This document shows, piece by piece, positions 40,278 to 52,413 of a stretch of DNA of 52,477 nt. The position numbers were made by a program, and so were the translations under genes. The stretch covers positions 1-52,477 of the forward strand of contig RPFO01001990.1 in NCBI GenBank assembly GCA_009746045.1. Direction: 5' to 3'. The number at the start of each line of letters is the position of its first letter. Position 1 is the first letter of the stretch. The notes under the pieces were generated by a model. The model was given only the letters and a program-made list of their open reading frames with translations. It did not search any database and was not told where the DNA came from. Source of the DNA: Mesostigma viride. Lineage: Eukaryota; Streptophyta; Mesostigmatophyceae; Mesostigmatales; Mesostigmataceae.

Positions 40278-40333
40278 AATAGAGTAAATATGTTATGTTA
40301 TTAGATGAAAATAAATAACATATTCACTCTATT
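40278..40333 (+). repeat. 19-bp hairpin inside the palindrome loop
   Basis: Arms 40278-40296 and 40315-40333 (AATAGAGTAAATATGTTAT and its complement) match except at one base, with an 18-nt loop and a following T-run. It resembles a plastid 3'-end hairpin or a terminator before the tRNA-like stub. Confidence 0.6.
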
Positions 40334-40341
40334 GTTTTTAA

Positions 40342-40356
40342 GGGGAGTGTGGCGGA
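40342..40356 (+). pseudogene. possible 5' stub of a tRNA-Leu
   Basis: GGGGAGTGTGGCGGA resembles the acceptor and D-arm start of plastid leucine tRNAs. It is cut off by the fold-back at about 40356. Fifteen bases are not enough to be sure. Confidence 0.35.
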
Positions 40357-40467
40357 TAAATATCTATGATAGTCTTAAGCATAAGCAATTTGTATAATAA
40401 AAAATATATTTGATTATACAAAAATAGCATATTATTTAGTGGTATAGAATTTTCTATAGAAAAAAAA

Positions 40468-40549
40468 GGGTCGATGCCCGAGTGGCTAATGGGGGCGGAT
40501 TGTAAATCCGTTGGCTACGCCTACGCTGGTTCGAATCCAGCTCGGCCCA
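40468..40549 (+). tRNA. trnY-GUA: tRNA-Tyr(GUA), copy 4
   Basis: Intact 82-nt tRNA identical to copy 3. Confidence 0.95.
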
Positions 40550-40576
40550 TTTTTCATTATATTTTGAATAATAAAA

Positions 40577-40649
40577 GCCCTTATAGCTCAGTGTGTAGAG
40601 CATCTCCTTGGTAAGGAGAAGGTCACGAGTTCAATTCTCGTTAAGGGCT
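40577..40649 (+). tRNA. trnT-GGU: tRNA-Thr(GGU), copy 4, 1-nt insertion
   Basis: The same as copies 2 and 3 except for an extra T in the D-loop (GTGTGTAG instead of GTGGTAG region). Probably a consensus error. Confidence 0.9.
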
Positions 40650-40761
40650 AATTAAAAAAATGATCAAAAAAATTCAATTCATATTTAGTTTCTGATTTAA
40701 TTAAATCTATTAAATATGTAAATTGAAAAAATTAATATCAAATATTTAAATTATATAATAC

Positions 40762-41808
40762 TTATTCTAAGAATCTAATAGGTTCTTTACCTTTTGAACG
40801 TAAACTTACATATATATTTTCTTGAAAAGATTTAAGCTGAAGATTATCAAATTCTTTAGGACTTACGTGTACTTTTAAATTAACATTGAAAGAAGCAACA
40901 TATATATCTAAATGTATCCAATTACCAATATAAAGTAAATTTTCAATTTTTGCTGAATAATTAGATTCATTTGATTGTTTACTAATAACAATTTGATGTG
41001 GTCTTATATAAAATTGTTTTTCTTGCATCAAAACAGATTGTTTTTCTGGAAAAGAAGATAAAAGAAAATTTGCTATTTCATTATCAAAAGAAATTTTATT
41101 AACATAACCTAAAAGGCTAAACACAAATGGAGTTGCAGGTTGATCATAAATATCTTGCGGCTTACCAATTTGTTCAATACGACCAGAATTAAATACAACA
41201 ATTTCATCTGCAATTTCCATAGCTTCTTGTTGATCATGTGTGACAATAATAGTAGTTATGGAAAATTTATTGTGTAAATCTCTTAACCATGCTCTTAAAT
41301 TTTTTCTGACTCTTGCATCTAAAGCACCAAATGGTTCATCAAGCAACAAAACTTTGGGTTCTATAGCTAAAGCTCTTGCTAAAGCTATACGTTGACGTTG
41401 ACCTCCTGAAAGTTGAGCAGGATATCTATGTCCAAGATTTTGTAATTGAACTAATTCTAATAATTTATTAACTTTTCTAGATATATCATTAAATGAAATA
41501 CGACGTAATTCTAATCCAAATGCAATATTATCGTATACAGTCATATTTTTAAATAAAGCATAATTTTGAAATACAAAACCTATATTACGTGACTGTATAG
41601 AATAACCACTAGCATTTTTGCCAGATATCCAAATTGTCCCTTCATCTGGCGTATCTAATCCAGCTATTATTCTTAATAATGTAGACTTACCAGAACCAGA
41701 GGGGCCCAACAAGGCAATTATAGATCCACTTTTAATTTCCAAATTAATATGATTCAGTGCTTGAAAATTGCCAAATTTTTTTGAAATATTGTCTATTAAA
41801 ATACTCAC
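40762..41808 (-). CDS. cysA: CysA, copy 4
   Basis: Intact and identical to the other copies. Confidence 0.95.
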   Translation of the reverse strand: MSILIDNISKKFGNFQALNHINLEIKSGSIIALLGPSGSGKSTLLRIIAGLDTPDEGTIWISGKNASGYSIQSRNIGFVFQNYALFKNMTVYDNIAFGLELRRISFNDISRKVNKLLELVQLQNLGHRYPAQLSGGQRQRIALARALAIEPKVLLLDEPFGALDARVRKNLRAWLRDLHNKFSITTIIVTHDQQEAMEIADEIVVFNSGRIEQIGKPQDIYDQPATPFVFSLLGYVNKISFDNEIANFLLSSFPEKQSVLMQEKQFYIRPHQIVISKQSNESNYSAKIENLLYIGNWIHLDIYVASFNVNLKVHVSPKEFDNLQLKSFQENIYVSLRSKGKEPIRFLE

Positions 41809-42020
41809 ATCGATTAACTCCAAAACTTTTGATGAAATATATAGATTAGTTTATAATGAATAAAAAAATTGATCTTTAAAATTTTTCTAGACTGTGTAAA
41901 TAAAAAAACAAGTGTTGGGAAAAATTTTTATTTTCTATTCTTTATTTATAAAATGTCGTTATTTCGAATAGAAAGTGTTGACACAAATTATCAAATTTAT
42001 TATCATATTGAACGTGAAAA

Positions 42021-42093
42021 GCCCCCATCGTTTAGAGGCCTAGGACATCTCCCTTTCACGGAGGTAACGGGGATTCGAATTCCCCTGGGGGTA
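42021..42093 (+). tRNA. trnE-UUC: tRNA-Glu(UUC), copy 4
   Basis: Intact and identical to copy 1. Confidence 0.97.
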
Positions 42094-42141
42094 TAATATA
42101 TAAAAAATTTTTTTTTATTTTATATATATTTTAAAAACATT

Positions 42142-42215
42142 TGGAGACAACTGGATTCGAACCAGTGACCTCTACGATGTCAACATAGCGCTCTAACCAA
42201 CTGAGCTATGCCTCC
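42142..42215 (-). tRNA. trnV-GAC: tRNA-Val(GAC), copy 4
   Basis: Intact and identical to copy 1. Confidence 0.94.
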
Positions 42216-42420
42216 TTATGCAACGCATGTTATCATAAATGTATTCCATACATAAATTTTTTAATATATTCTTTATATACATAGTTGGATTCAATTGTCT
42301 AATAATTTAAAATATATTTTTTAGTATAGAAAATATATTTTCTCTAAAAAATATATTATACAGATATAGATGAATATTTTTATAAAACAAAATTCATCTA
42401 CAGTAAAAAGGAGGTATCCG

Positions 42421-42742
42421 TTGCAGAAATTTGTACTTAAATTTCTTTGGTTAGAAAAAAAATTTAGCTGTAACAGTAGATCAAGTCACAAATAGAGGAA
42501 ATAGTCCTATCACTGAATATTTTTTCTGGCCTCGTAAAGATGCATGGGAAGAATTAAAAGATGCTTTAGCTAATAAGCCATGGATCTCTTATGATGAATC
42601 TATTGCATTACTTAATCAAACGACAGATGTAATTAATTATTGGCAAGAAGATGAAAAAAAACCTTCATTGTCAGAAGCTCAAGCAAAATTTCCTAATTGC
42701 ATATTCACTGATAAATTTGCTAATTGTCTTTATGAAAATTAG
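42421..42742 (+). pseudogene. ycf65: ycf65, copy 4, frame broken by +1 A
   Basis: 322 nt against 321 nt in the intact copies. An extra A in the run after TTAG (near 42455-42463) breaks the frame about 12 codons in. A homopolymer error is likely. Confidence 0.88.
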
Positions 42743-43087
42743 TTATACATTAAAATATTAAAAAATTTATTTCATAACTATTCAAATAATAGCTTTTTGT
42801 ATTCATGTCAAAAAATTGCAAAATTTAAACTAAATATAATTTTCTGATTATTAAAAAAAATAGAAATGAATCAAAAAAAAGAATAAATTTATTATTATTT
42901 TCAAAAATAGATAGTAAATATTTATTAAAAATATAAAATATTTTTTTAATACTATATAAAAATAAAAAAAGATGATGGAGTATTCTGAAATACTCCATCA
43001 TCTTTTTTATTTAGTAATAAAATCAATATTTTTAAAAAGTTTTGAAAAATCTTAAAAATATAATTTGATCATTAGAAAATGATCAAA

Positions 43088-43201
43088 TTATATTTTTAAT
43101 TGATCACCACGTCTATACTGTAAATAAGCTGTAACAAATAATCCTGCTAAAGTAATAGGAATCATACCTAATACAATTCCAGACAAAAGAGATTCAACCA
43201 T
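43088..43201 (-). CDS. petG: PetG, copy 4
   Basis: Intact 37-residue protein identical to copy 1. Confidence 0.96.
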   Translation of the reverse strand: MVESLLSGIVLGMIPITLAGLFVTAYLQYRRGDQLKI

Positions 43202-43324
43202 AAATTTGTAAAAATAAAAAATTGAGTTTCCGTTTTTATTTAAAATGTCATATATAGTAAAAAAATAATTAATAGTTTAGACTATATATGTTATATCTTT
43301 TAGACAAATAAACAAATATATGTT

Positions 43325-43420
43325 TTAAATTAATTGTATTGTTCTTAATACTAAAAAAATACCAATAGTAACTAGAGCAAACGCAGCTAATATACCTAAA
43401 TAACTTACAACTGTGAACAT
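43325..43420 (-). CDS. petL: PetL, copy 4
   Basis: Intact 31-residue protein identical to copy 1. Confidence 0.93.
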   Translation of the reverse strand: MFTVVSYLGILAAFALVTIGIFLVLRTIQLI

Positions 43421-43646
43421 GAATAATCTCCTATTAAATATAAGACTATAAAACTAGTATACAAAGATCTTTATTTGTACAAAAGTATTGCTAAAAATAC
43501 TTTCTATATAATGCTATGTAATCATGTTTGCATGCAAAAAATAAATAAAATATTTTGAAATAATTATTTGTATACTAAACATGTAATTATTCAGACAATA
43601 AAAGATAAAGAAAGTCATTGACATCTTAAAAACAGAAATTAAATCT

Positions 43647-44143
43647 CTATTTTATAAAAATTGAGTGTGTGAACGTAGATATATCCGTATAATCAATTTT
43701 TTTTAACAAAAGAAATATATGTTTTTTATTACAATCATGTTTTAATTGATTAAATAAATAAGGATAATTATTTTTTTTAAATGACTTAATTTTGTAAAAA
43801 CATCTATCATATAAGACATTTCTTTGTCTTTTTCATATTTCTCTAATAATAAATTAAAAACAAGATTTCAACATCATATGGTGTATAAATAAAAGAATAT
43901 GTATTAGTTGATAAAAAATTGCTTATAACTATAGAAGCGATTTTTAGCAAAATCAAATTATATTTTTTCTTTTGTAATATCTCTTTTAGACATAAAGCTA
44001 TTTTTATATTGCCAGAATGTTGAGCTATTTCAATGCATAATGGATAATATAATTATATTCAAGTATTTCTATAGAAATAGCAATAAAAACATTTTGTAGA
44101 ATAATTTAGAAGAAGAAGTTACAATTGAATTTTTACATATCAT
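43647..44143 (-). pseudogene. orf167, copy 4, several indels
   Basis: 497 nt against 504 nt in copies 1-3. Losses in A/T runs (near 43765, 43855, 44045 and 44090) break the frame. Neighbouring genes are damaged in the same way, so this says little about whether orf167 is functional. Confidence 0.75.
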
Positions 44144-44274
44144 TACATCAAATTAATTTCACACTTATCGTCATAAGATATGAATCAAACACTTAAGTTA
44201 TGTGTATTGAAAAGAAGATCACTTATTTATAATATTCTTTTCAATACAATAAGAATTAAGAAAATGAGTTAATT

Positions 44275-45215
44275 CTAGAAATTAGATTCTGCAATTTGTA
44301 CTCTTTCAAATTGTTTCTTTTTCAAGACTAAGAATACTTGTCCTAAAGTAGAAAGAATCAAAAATGCTATTAACCATTTAATACGAACTGGATTTTGTAA
44401 TACTACTTCTGTATCCATTTGTCCAAAACCACCTACATTTGGATTATCAGTATAGGTTGTCCAGTAACAACAGTATCACCTTTAGCTACAATTAATTCTG
44501 GTCCTACAGGTACTGTATCAACAACAGTGCCATCTTTAGTTTCTATAGAAATTTTGTAAGCTTTTTTCTCTTTAATAATATCTGTAATTGTTCCACTGAC
44601 AGAAGCATTGTATACAGTATTATTACTTTTACTACCATCCGGATACACTTGACCTCTTCCTCTATTTGCACCTACACTAATAGGGTATTTAATGAAATAT
44701 GTTCCTTTATCTTTCGCTGGATCAGGAGATAAAATAGGAAAAACAATTTCTCTATTTTTATCACCTGGAATAGGACCAATAACAAGAATATTTTCATTTG
44801 CTGCATTATAAGGTTGAAAATATAAATTGCTAATTTTACTTTTCATCTCTTCAGGAATTCTATCTTGAGGAGCTAGTTTGAAACCTTCAGGTAAAATTAA
44901 AACAGCACCTACATTAAGAGGTCCTTTTTTGCCATTGCCTAAAACCTGCTGAACTTGTGTATCATATGGTATTTTTACAACAGCTTCAAAAACAGTATCA
45001 GGTAGAACTGCTTGAGGAACTTCAATGTCTACTGGTTTTTTAGCCAAATGACAATTAGCACATACAATTCTGCCAGTTGCTTCTCTTGGAGAAGCATAAT
45101 TTTGCTGTGCAAAAATTGGATAAGCTTCAGAAGACAAAGGCATAAATATTGTGCCAATGATAAGGAATAAAGCTATAATTTTTTTATTTGATAAAAATGA
45201 AAACATGTTTTGCAT
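44275..45215 (-). pseudogene. petA: petA, copy 4, frame broken by 1 nt
   Basis: 941 nt against 942 nt. One A is missing near 44450 (TCAGTATAGG for TCAGTAATAGG), so the frame is lost after about residue 255. The rest is identical to copy 1. Confidence 0.92.
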
Positions 45216-45301
45216 TATTAGACATAATTGTTAATCTAAATTTTCTTTATAAAATAATTGTAACTAGAAAAAATGTTAAATTAATTTTTTTGTTTTAATA
45301 T

Positions 45302-45950
45302 TTATTCATTCATATTATTAAATGTAGCAACTGCTGAAGGAGAAATTCTATTTAAATATAGAAAAATCCAATATTTGAATAAAGTATCTAATATCACAGG
45401 AAAAGTCGCCACGAACAAAAAAATAAAACCTTTATTTTCTGGCAATCCTAAATGTGTAAGACATAATTCAATTAATATTTTCCAACCATGAGATGAGTGA
45501 AATCCGACAAAAATATCAGTGAAAAGAATTAGAAAAAATGATTTCTTTGCATCTGTCAAACTATATATATATTGATCAATATAAGTTTGAATAATAGCGA
45601 TTTCTTTTTTAGCATTTATTAATAAACAAAAAAATTAAAAAAGCTATTAACAAATCAGTAAAAACATGAGCAATAGAATTAATACTTTCGTTATTAGACA
45701 TATGTGCTAATTCAAAAGCTTTTTCTTCCATTTCTTTATGTAATACTTGTGGGTTTAATGGATATGTATAGCTAATCAACATATCAAATTGCATTTCTTC
45801 TTCAAAATTTTGTAATTTTGCAAAAATGCGTTCTTCTTGAGAAGAATTCAAAAAAACATCTGTTTGATAATGATTCCACAAATATTCTGCATAAGGTCGT
45901 AAAACTAAAAAATTAAGCAATTGATATATTAAAATAAAAAAAAAAGACAA
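45302..45950 (-). pseudogene. cemA: cemA, copy 4, frame broken by +1 A
   Basis: 649 nt against 648 nt. A run near 45629-45635 has seven A's instead of six, splitting the frame in two. The 5' run is ten A's on this strand, as in copies 1 and 2. Confidence 0.88.
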
Positions 45951-46183
45951 TGAATTATATATTTAATACAAAAAATGTTTGGCTTCTTAATGATTCTTGA
46001 TTATTAATCATAGAAATCCTAATAAATAGACTAAATGAAACAAATTGTTTATTTTTAACTTCAGTTTTCTAATATGTCAGTAATATAAAAAAAAAGAAAA
46101 TATTTCTTCAATAAATGACATTTTTTCTTATATAGAAACCTAACATATTATTCAATTGATTAAATTCTATGTAAAGATAGAAC

Positions 46184-46748
46184 TTATATACCTTCAATAT
46201 TCACTTGTAAGAAACGAGCCAATCTAGCAGCTTGTTCTTCTATCTCAGCCAATGTCAAAGGTTGTCCTATACGTGTTAATGGCATATCACGTGTTCCTTT
46301 TATTTTTAAATAAATAACACGACGAGGATTAATACCTTCTTTGATTTCTACTCTAATAGCTTGTATATCTTTTATATCATAGACAATATTAATGCGACGA
46401 TCTTTTCCTGGATAGCCCCATCTAAATATACGTACTAAACCATTTACTTTATCAAATTCATTATATCCTTCACCGACATTCCAAAAAATTGTCAACCATA
46501 AATATATACTAAGAAGTATGCCAGCAGATCCATAAAAACACATAACTAGACCTTGTGGCACAAAAACTATATTTTTGGCAGATTAAAAAAGGAACTAAAT
46601 CATACTGTAGATAACTTGAAATACCTACTATTAAAAATCCAGATGCGCCTAACAAAACAACAGATGCCCACCAATAATTACTGATTCGACGTGAACCTAC
46701 AACTGATTCACGTAGAATTAAATCAGAATTAGTAGAAAAATTAATCAT
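46184..46748 (-). pseudogene. ycf4: ycf4, copy 4, frame broken by +1 T
   Basis: 565 nt against 564 nt. An inserted T near 46584 (CAGATTAAAA for CAGATAAAA) splits the frame. Confidence 0.9.
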
Positions 46749-46805
46749 TGTATTTAATTTTAGATAAATATGTGGAAACTATGTTAATTATGTAAATTTG
46801 CCGAA

Positions 46806-47165
46806 TTAAACTTTACTAAATTTTTGTTTCAAACGTGTTGCTTTTCCTATACGTTCTCTTAAATAATACAGTTTAGCTCTTCTTACTTTAGAATTGGAAA
46901 TAACTTCAATACTAGTTATTCTTGGTGAATGTATTAAAAAAATACGTTCTACACCAATCCCTTGAAACATTTTACGAACTGTAATAGTGCTATTGCTTGC
47001 AGAATTATGTTTTGCAATAACTACACCTTCATAAGGTTGTACACGTTCTTTATTACCTTCTTGAATAAGAAGACCTACTTTTACATAATCACCCACATAA
47101 ATATTAGGCAAATTTGCTTTTATTTGATTAGCTTCTATGTTTTGAAGAATTTGATTTCTATTCAT
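46806..47165 (-). CDS. rpl19: Ribosomal protein bL19, copy 4
   Basis: Intact and identical to copy 1. Confidence 0.96.
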   Translation of the reverse strand: MNRNQILQNIEANQIKANLPNIYVGDYVKVGLLIQEGNKERVQPYEGVVIAKHNSASNSTITVRKMFQGIGVERIFLIHSPRITSIEVISNSKVRRAKLYYLRERIGKATRLKQKFSKV

Positions 47166-47324
47166 AAATTCATTATTTTATTCTATTGACTTATTTAAAA
47201 TAAAAAGAGAAAACTTTGAGTTTTAAAATTTTATTTGTTTTTCTAGAAACAGAATTTGATTTTCATTTCATTTCATTTCAATCTAAACTAAACTAAAATG
47301 AAATGAAATGAAAAGACAATTTAA

Positions 47325-48557
47325 TTATTCTAAGATTTCAGATACAATTCCTGCACCTACAGTACGACCACCTTCTCTAATAGCAAAACGCATACCTTTT
47401 TCAATTGCAATTGGTTGAATTAAAGATACTACCATTTTAACACGATCGCCTGGCATAACCATTTGTGTGTCAGAACCATCATCTGCTTTAAAAGAATCAA
47501 TTTTGCCAGTCACATCTGTAGTTCTTACATAAAATTGAGGTCTGTAACCTGGAAAAAAAGGAGTATGACGTCCACCTTCTTCTTTAGCTAATACATAAAC
47601 TTCAGACTCAAAACGTATATGAGGTTTAATTGTGTTCGGTTTAGCTAAAACCATACCACGTTCTACTTGATCTTTTTGAATACCTCTTAACAAAACACCA
47701 ACATTATCTCCAGCGACACTTTCTTCTAAAGTTTTTTGAAACATTTCTAAGCCAGTTACTGTAGTATTTTGTGGTATATTTGCTAGACCAACAATATCTA
47801 CGTTTTCTCCAACTACAACTTTACCTCTTTCTACTCTTCCAGTTGCTACAGTTCCTCTACCTGTGATAGAAAACACATCTTCTATAGCCATTAAAAATGG
47901 CTTATCAGTATCTCTTTGAGGAGTTGGAATATATTTATCAACTTGATCCATTAAAGCATAAATTTTATCAACCCATGGATTACTGCCTCTAGCAAGTTTA
48001 GAATCTTGGGTTAATGCTTCTAATGCCATTAAAGCAGAACCTGCAACTACTGGAATTTCATCTCCTGGAAAATCATAAGAATTTAAAGTTTCACGTACTT
48101 CTAATTCCACAAGTTCTTAATAATTCTGGATCATCTACTTGATCTTCTTTATTTAAAAAAACTACCATATTAGGAACACCTACTTGTTTCGCCAATAAGA
48201 TATGTTCTTTAGTTTGTGGCATTGGACCATCTGCTCCAGAAACAACCAGTATCGCGCCATCCATCTGAGCAGCACCAGTAATCATATTTTTACATAGTCA
48301 GCATGACCTGGACAATCCACATGTGCATAATGACGAGTTTCAGTCTCATATTCTACATGAGCGGTATTAATAGTAATACCTCTTGCTTTTTCTTCAGGAG
48401 CAGCATCAATTTCATCATATCTCTTACCAGATTTGCCTGTACCAACTGCTAAAGCCATTGTTATAGCAGCAGTTAAAGTAGTTTTTCCATGATCTACATG
48501 TCCAATGGTTCCAATATTAATATGTGGTTTTTTGCGTTCAAATTTTTCACGTGCCAT
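47325..48557 (-). pseudogene. tufA: tufA, copy 4, two compensating frameshifts
   Basis: The length equals the intact copies, but there is one extra T near 48117 and one missing T near 48290. About 57 codons between them are read out of frame and hit stops. The rest is identical to copy 1. Confidence 0.93.
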
Positions 48558-48741
48558 AAATACACTTCCTTTTCTTTTATCATTGATATAATTTAATTTC
48601 GGTTGTTATAAAAGATATTTTTATGAATATAAATCTTATTAACCTATCGGTATTTATTTTAAATATTCACGTCTAAAATAACATCATATCATTTCTAATG
48701 ATTAAATAGATTAGAAATAATGTCGGATATTGTTTTATTTT

Positions 48742-49212
48742 CTAAAAACGATAATGAGAAAAAGCTTTATTAGCTTCTGCCATTCTATGTGTTTCTTCTC
48801 TTTTACGAATAGCATTACCGGTTTCATTTGCAGCATCAACAATTTCATTAGTTAATTTCGCTACCATATTTCTGCCAGGTCTTTGTCTTGCAGATGATAA
48901 TAACCAACGTAGTGCTAAAGCAGTTCCACGTTCTGCTTTCACTTCTCTAGGAACTTGATATGTAGATCCACCTAAACGTCTTGCTTTCACTTCAACTAGT
49001 GGAGTCGCATTGAGCACAGCTTGTTGCAAAACTTTTAAAGGATCTTTTTCTGTTTTCTCTTCAATATTTTTCATAGCTTGATAAAATATTTTTTGAGCTA
49101 AAGATTTTTTTCCTTCTTTTAAAATATGACTAATCAACATTGTAACCAATCTACTTCTATAAATTGGATCAGAATCAATTATTCTTTTTTTTGGAGTACT
49201 TCTACGAGACAT
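48742..49212 (-). CDS. rps7: Ribosomal protein uS7, copy 4
   Basis: Intact and identical to copy 1. Confidence 0.97.
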   Translation of the reverse strand: MSRRSTPKKRIIDSDPIYRSRLVTMLISHILKEGKKSLAQKIFYQAMKNIEEKTEKDPLKVLQQAVLNATPLVEVKARRLGGSTYQVPREVKAERGTALALRWLLSSARQRPGRNMVAKLTNEIVDAANETGNAIRKREETHRMAEANKAFSHYRF

Positions 49213-49253
49213 ATTTATTTATTTATTTATTTATTTATCTAGAAAATTATTTT

Positions 49254-49622
49254 TTAACTACGTTTAACACCATATTTTGAACGACTTTGAGCACGATCTT
49301 TCACTCCAGCTGTATCTAAAATACCTCGAATAATATGATAACGTACTCCTGGTAAATCTTTTACTCTTCCTCCTCGTATTAAAACGACAGAATGTTCTTG
49401 TAAATTATGTCCAATTCCAGGGATATAAGCTGTTACTTCAAAACCAGAAGTTAAACGTACACGTGCAACTTTACGTAAAGCAGAATTTGGTTTTTTAGGA
49501 GTAGTAGTATACACTCTAGTACAAACACCTCTTCTTTGAGGACATGCTTTTAAAGCAGGAGATTTAGTTTTATTATAAACTCGTTTTCTTTCTGATCTTA
49601 TTAATTGTTGAATAGTAGGCAT
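49254..49622 (-). CDS. rps12: Ribosomal protein uS12, copy 4
   Basis: Intact and identical to copy 1. Confidence 0.97.
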   Translation of the reverse strand: MPTIQQLIRSERKRVYNKTKSPALKACPQRRGVCTRVYTTTPKKPNSALRKVARVRLTSGFEVTAYIPGIGHNLQEHSVVLIRGGRVKDLPGVRYHIIRGILDTAGVKDRAQSRSKYGVKRS

Positions 49623-49803
49623 AATAATTCATTATTATAAAGTTAATTTTTTCCATAGAAATCATAAATATGATTCTTAGGGTCTAATAATATTTCTATT
49701 AAAAATATATTTTATTACAAATATTACTTATTTATAATAAATCAAATAGTTAATAAAAAAACATTTTTTATTTTATTAATAAGAACAATTTTCTTTTTAT
49801 ATA

Positions 49804-50949
49804 TTAACTATTTTTGATAGGTTGTGTAAATAAATTTTGCCTGTAGATTTTTGCCATACCTTTTTGACAATTACTTTAATTTTTTGACCAATATATTTAG
49901 AACCTGCATTTACAATAACCATAGTGCCATCTTCTAAATAACCAATACCTTGTCCTAATCTTTTACCTTTTCTGACTATTTGTAAATAAAAACTTTCTCC
50001 TGACAAATAAGGTAATTTTAATAATTCAATTAATTTGTTTATATTGATAATTAATGGAAATAAATTACTTATTAATAATTGTGAAATATTAGATTCTTTG
50101 ATGTATTTGAACAACTACTCATCAATACAATATTTTGTTGTTCATTATTATATGTTTTATTATATTTAAATAATACATTTTCATGACAATTTGTTAAAGA
50201 TGATTCTAAAATGATTTGATCAAAATAATTATATTTCAATTCATTTAATCTCGAAAAACCAAGACGACCTAAATATTTATCCTTAAAATTTTTGCTATTA
50301 TTTAATATTTGTAATTCCTGAATAGTTGATTTAGGAATTAAAACCAATCCTTCTACAAATTGACTTTGAAAAATGGCTATTATATTATGATTAATAATAT
50401 AACTTGTATGAAGTACACGTGTAATAGAAGGTCTTACTATCTTGTTATAAGAAAATATAGCTTCTGCCATTTCTGGCACGAGTATATTTAATAAATAATC
50501 ACTATGAAAAGTGACTAAAATAAATCCAGAATAACAAAGTATAGTTTGTATTAATAAACGTAAAAGATATTTAATAAATAAAAATTCTTTTAGAATAGAA
50601 CTAATATCTAAAAAACTAAAATAATAATTAGCAATAAATAAGGCACCTATAATACTTAATAAACTAGTAAAAAATATATCTACTGTGAAATTATTATATA
50701 ATTTAAAAAATTTTTATAATTATTTTGAAAAACAAGTCCAATAGGAAAAGCAATTAAAGAACCTAATATCGATAAAACAAATTTAATTCCTAATGCATTT
50801 CCATAAAGTAATAAATTAGGAAAATAAACATTTATTATATATAAAGTAAACTCTGCGCCTAAAACCAGAAAAAAAAGAAGAAAAAAAATATTTAATAAAG
50901 TGTCTAATAATTTAGAAAATATTAAAGCATCAATGTTTTGAAAATACAT
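49804..50949 (-). pseudogene. ycf81: ycf81, copy 4, several 1-nt deletions
   Basis: 1146 nt against 1149 nt. Single-base losses near 49832, 50104 and 50695 break the frame into three readable pieces, and there is a small change near 50623. Confidence 0.85.
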
Positions 50950-50995
50950 ACATATATTTTTTTTATATATTGTCAAAATTATACAAAAATAAAAA

Positions 50996-51068
50996 CACGC
51001 CCTGTAGGACTTGAACCTACGACATCAGGTTTTGGAGACCTGCGTTCTACCAACTGAACTAAGGACGC
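50996..51068 (-). tRNA. trnW-CCA: tRNA-Trp(CCA), copy 4
   Basis: Intact and identical to copy 1. Confidence 0.96.
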
Positions 51069-51119
51069 ATTAAATGTGTTAATTATCAATTAATAAATAA
51101 TAAAATACTAAAAATTCTT

Positions 51120-51193
51120 TCGGGATGACAGGATTCGAACCTGCGACGTCGGCTTCCCAAAAGCCGCACTCTACCAAACTGAGTTACATCCCG
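51120..51193 (-). tRNA. trnP-UGG: tRNA-Pro(UGG), copy 4
   Basis: Intact and identical to copy 1. Confidence 0.96.
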
Positions 51194-51843
51194 TTATTGC
51201 AGTTAGCAGATAGTATAATAGCATGAAAATATAATAGAGATATACATTTATATACAAAAATGATTGAATATAAGAAATATATTTTTATGTTTCAAATTAA
51301 TAATAAAAATAATTCCTATTTGTAATATTAAGTCAATAAATAACAAAGATTATCACCAATAATAATAAAATATTCAAAACTAAATATTTTTTTATATTTT
51401 ATAAAAAGTATGTCTTATTGTTTCCAATTATTAGTCAAATATATGAGAAATTATTTACCATTAATATTGATTTATTGAACAATCATGTTTTTTTTTATTT
51501 TATTGCTATATAATTTTTATATAAAAGTAACAAAAAAATATTTTTACTAAAACATATGTATATTTTATATTTTGAAAATATACAGGTTATTTATTGGAAA
51601 TAAAATTGAACTAAAGATTTAGATGCAAATCAAAATCTCTATTCTTTTCTAAAACAAATTGTTACTTATTTAGAAAAAATGAGTAAGCATAATATTTTTT
51701 TATATATGAAAACATTTTCATAATAATAATCATAAAAGGCTTACAAAAAAAATATTATATTTCATTTATTTAATTAATTAATATTTTTTTCTATTTTCCT
51801 ATATTATATTGTGAAATAAAAAAGCTTTGAAGGAGAAATATCA
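51194..51843. other. spacer between trnP and psaJ, copy 4
   Basis: The same noncoding spacer as 23227-23879, with a few single-base deletions in A/T runs. Confidence 0.55.
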
Positions 51844-51972
51844 ATGCAAGATTTTCAGAAATATCTTTCCACAGCACCTGTGTTAGCAACTATATGGTTT
51901 ATTATTCTTGCTGGATTATTAATTGAAATCAATCGCTTTTTCCCTGATGCATTATTAGTTCCTATGAAATAA
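51844..51972 (+). CDS. psaJ: PsaJ, copy 4
   Basis: Intact 42-residue protein with AAGGAG upstream. Confidence 0.95.
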   Translation: MQDFQKYLSTAPVLATIWFIILAGLLIEINRFFPDALLVPMK

Positions 51973-52219
51973 ATAATCTATCTTTCTATATTAAACGTGA
52001 TGTGCATATGCACACAAGATATATAAATAATCTATATCTTTTTTCTATACAAATAGATAAATAAGAGAAATGGTTATTCTATCTACTAAAAAATTATTGA
52101 TTATAAACATAATTAATTTAGAAAATCTACAAATTAGATTGATAGAAAACTTTTATATTTGATTCAAAATTATAATCGCGATATTTTATAAAAAGGGGAA
52201 CAATAAAAAGGATATATAT

Positions 52220-52413
52220 ATGGCAAAAACAAAGGTATAAGAATAAGTATCACATTAGAATGTACTTCTTGTAAAAATAATAACAATAAACGTTCTACTG
52301 GTATTTCAAGATATATGACTCAAAAAAATCGTCGTAATACGCCTAATAGATTAGAATTAAAAAAATTCTGCTCTCATTGTAATCAATCGACTATTCATAA
52401 AGAAATAAAATAA
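52220..52413 (+). pseudogene. rpl33: rpl33, copy 4, frame broken by 1 nt
   Basis: One A is missing in codon 5 (ACAAAGG for ACAAAAGG), giving a stop at codon 7. The remainder matches the intact copy at 24258-24452. Probably a consensus error. Confidence 0.9.

Larger units (their letters stand above)
40051..40467. other. palindrome 2: spacer arms and unique loop beyond trnY
   Basis: The left arm (40051 to about 40164) and right arm (about 40355 to 40467) are inverted copies. The roughly 190 nt between them are unique. The loop holds a 19-bp hairpin and then GGGGAGTGTGGCGGA, after which the sequence turns back onto its own complement. No coding frame is seen. Confidence 0.75.

Noticed and set aside
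41869-42096. 75-residue frame across trnE
   Set aside because: It runs through the promoter and the tRNA-Glu gene, so it is a chance frame.
43647-50949. Copy 4 genes as biological pseudogenes
   Set aside because: The breaks are single-base changes mostly in A/T runs, scattered over essential genes, with no substitutions typical of decay.
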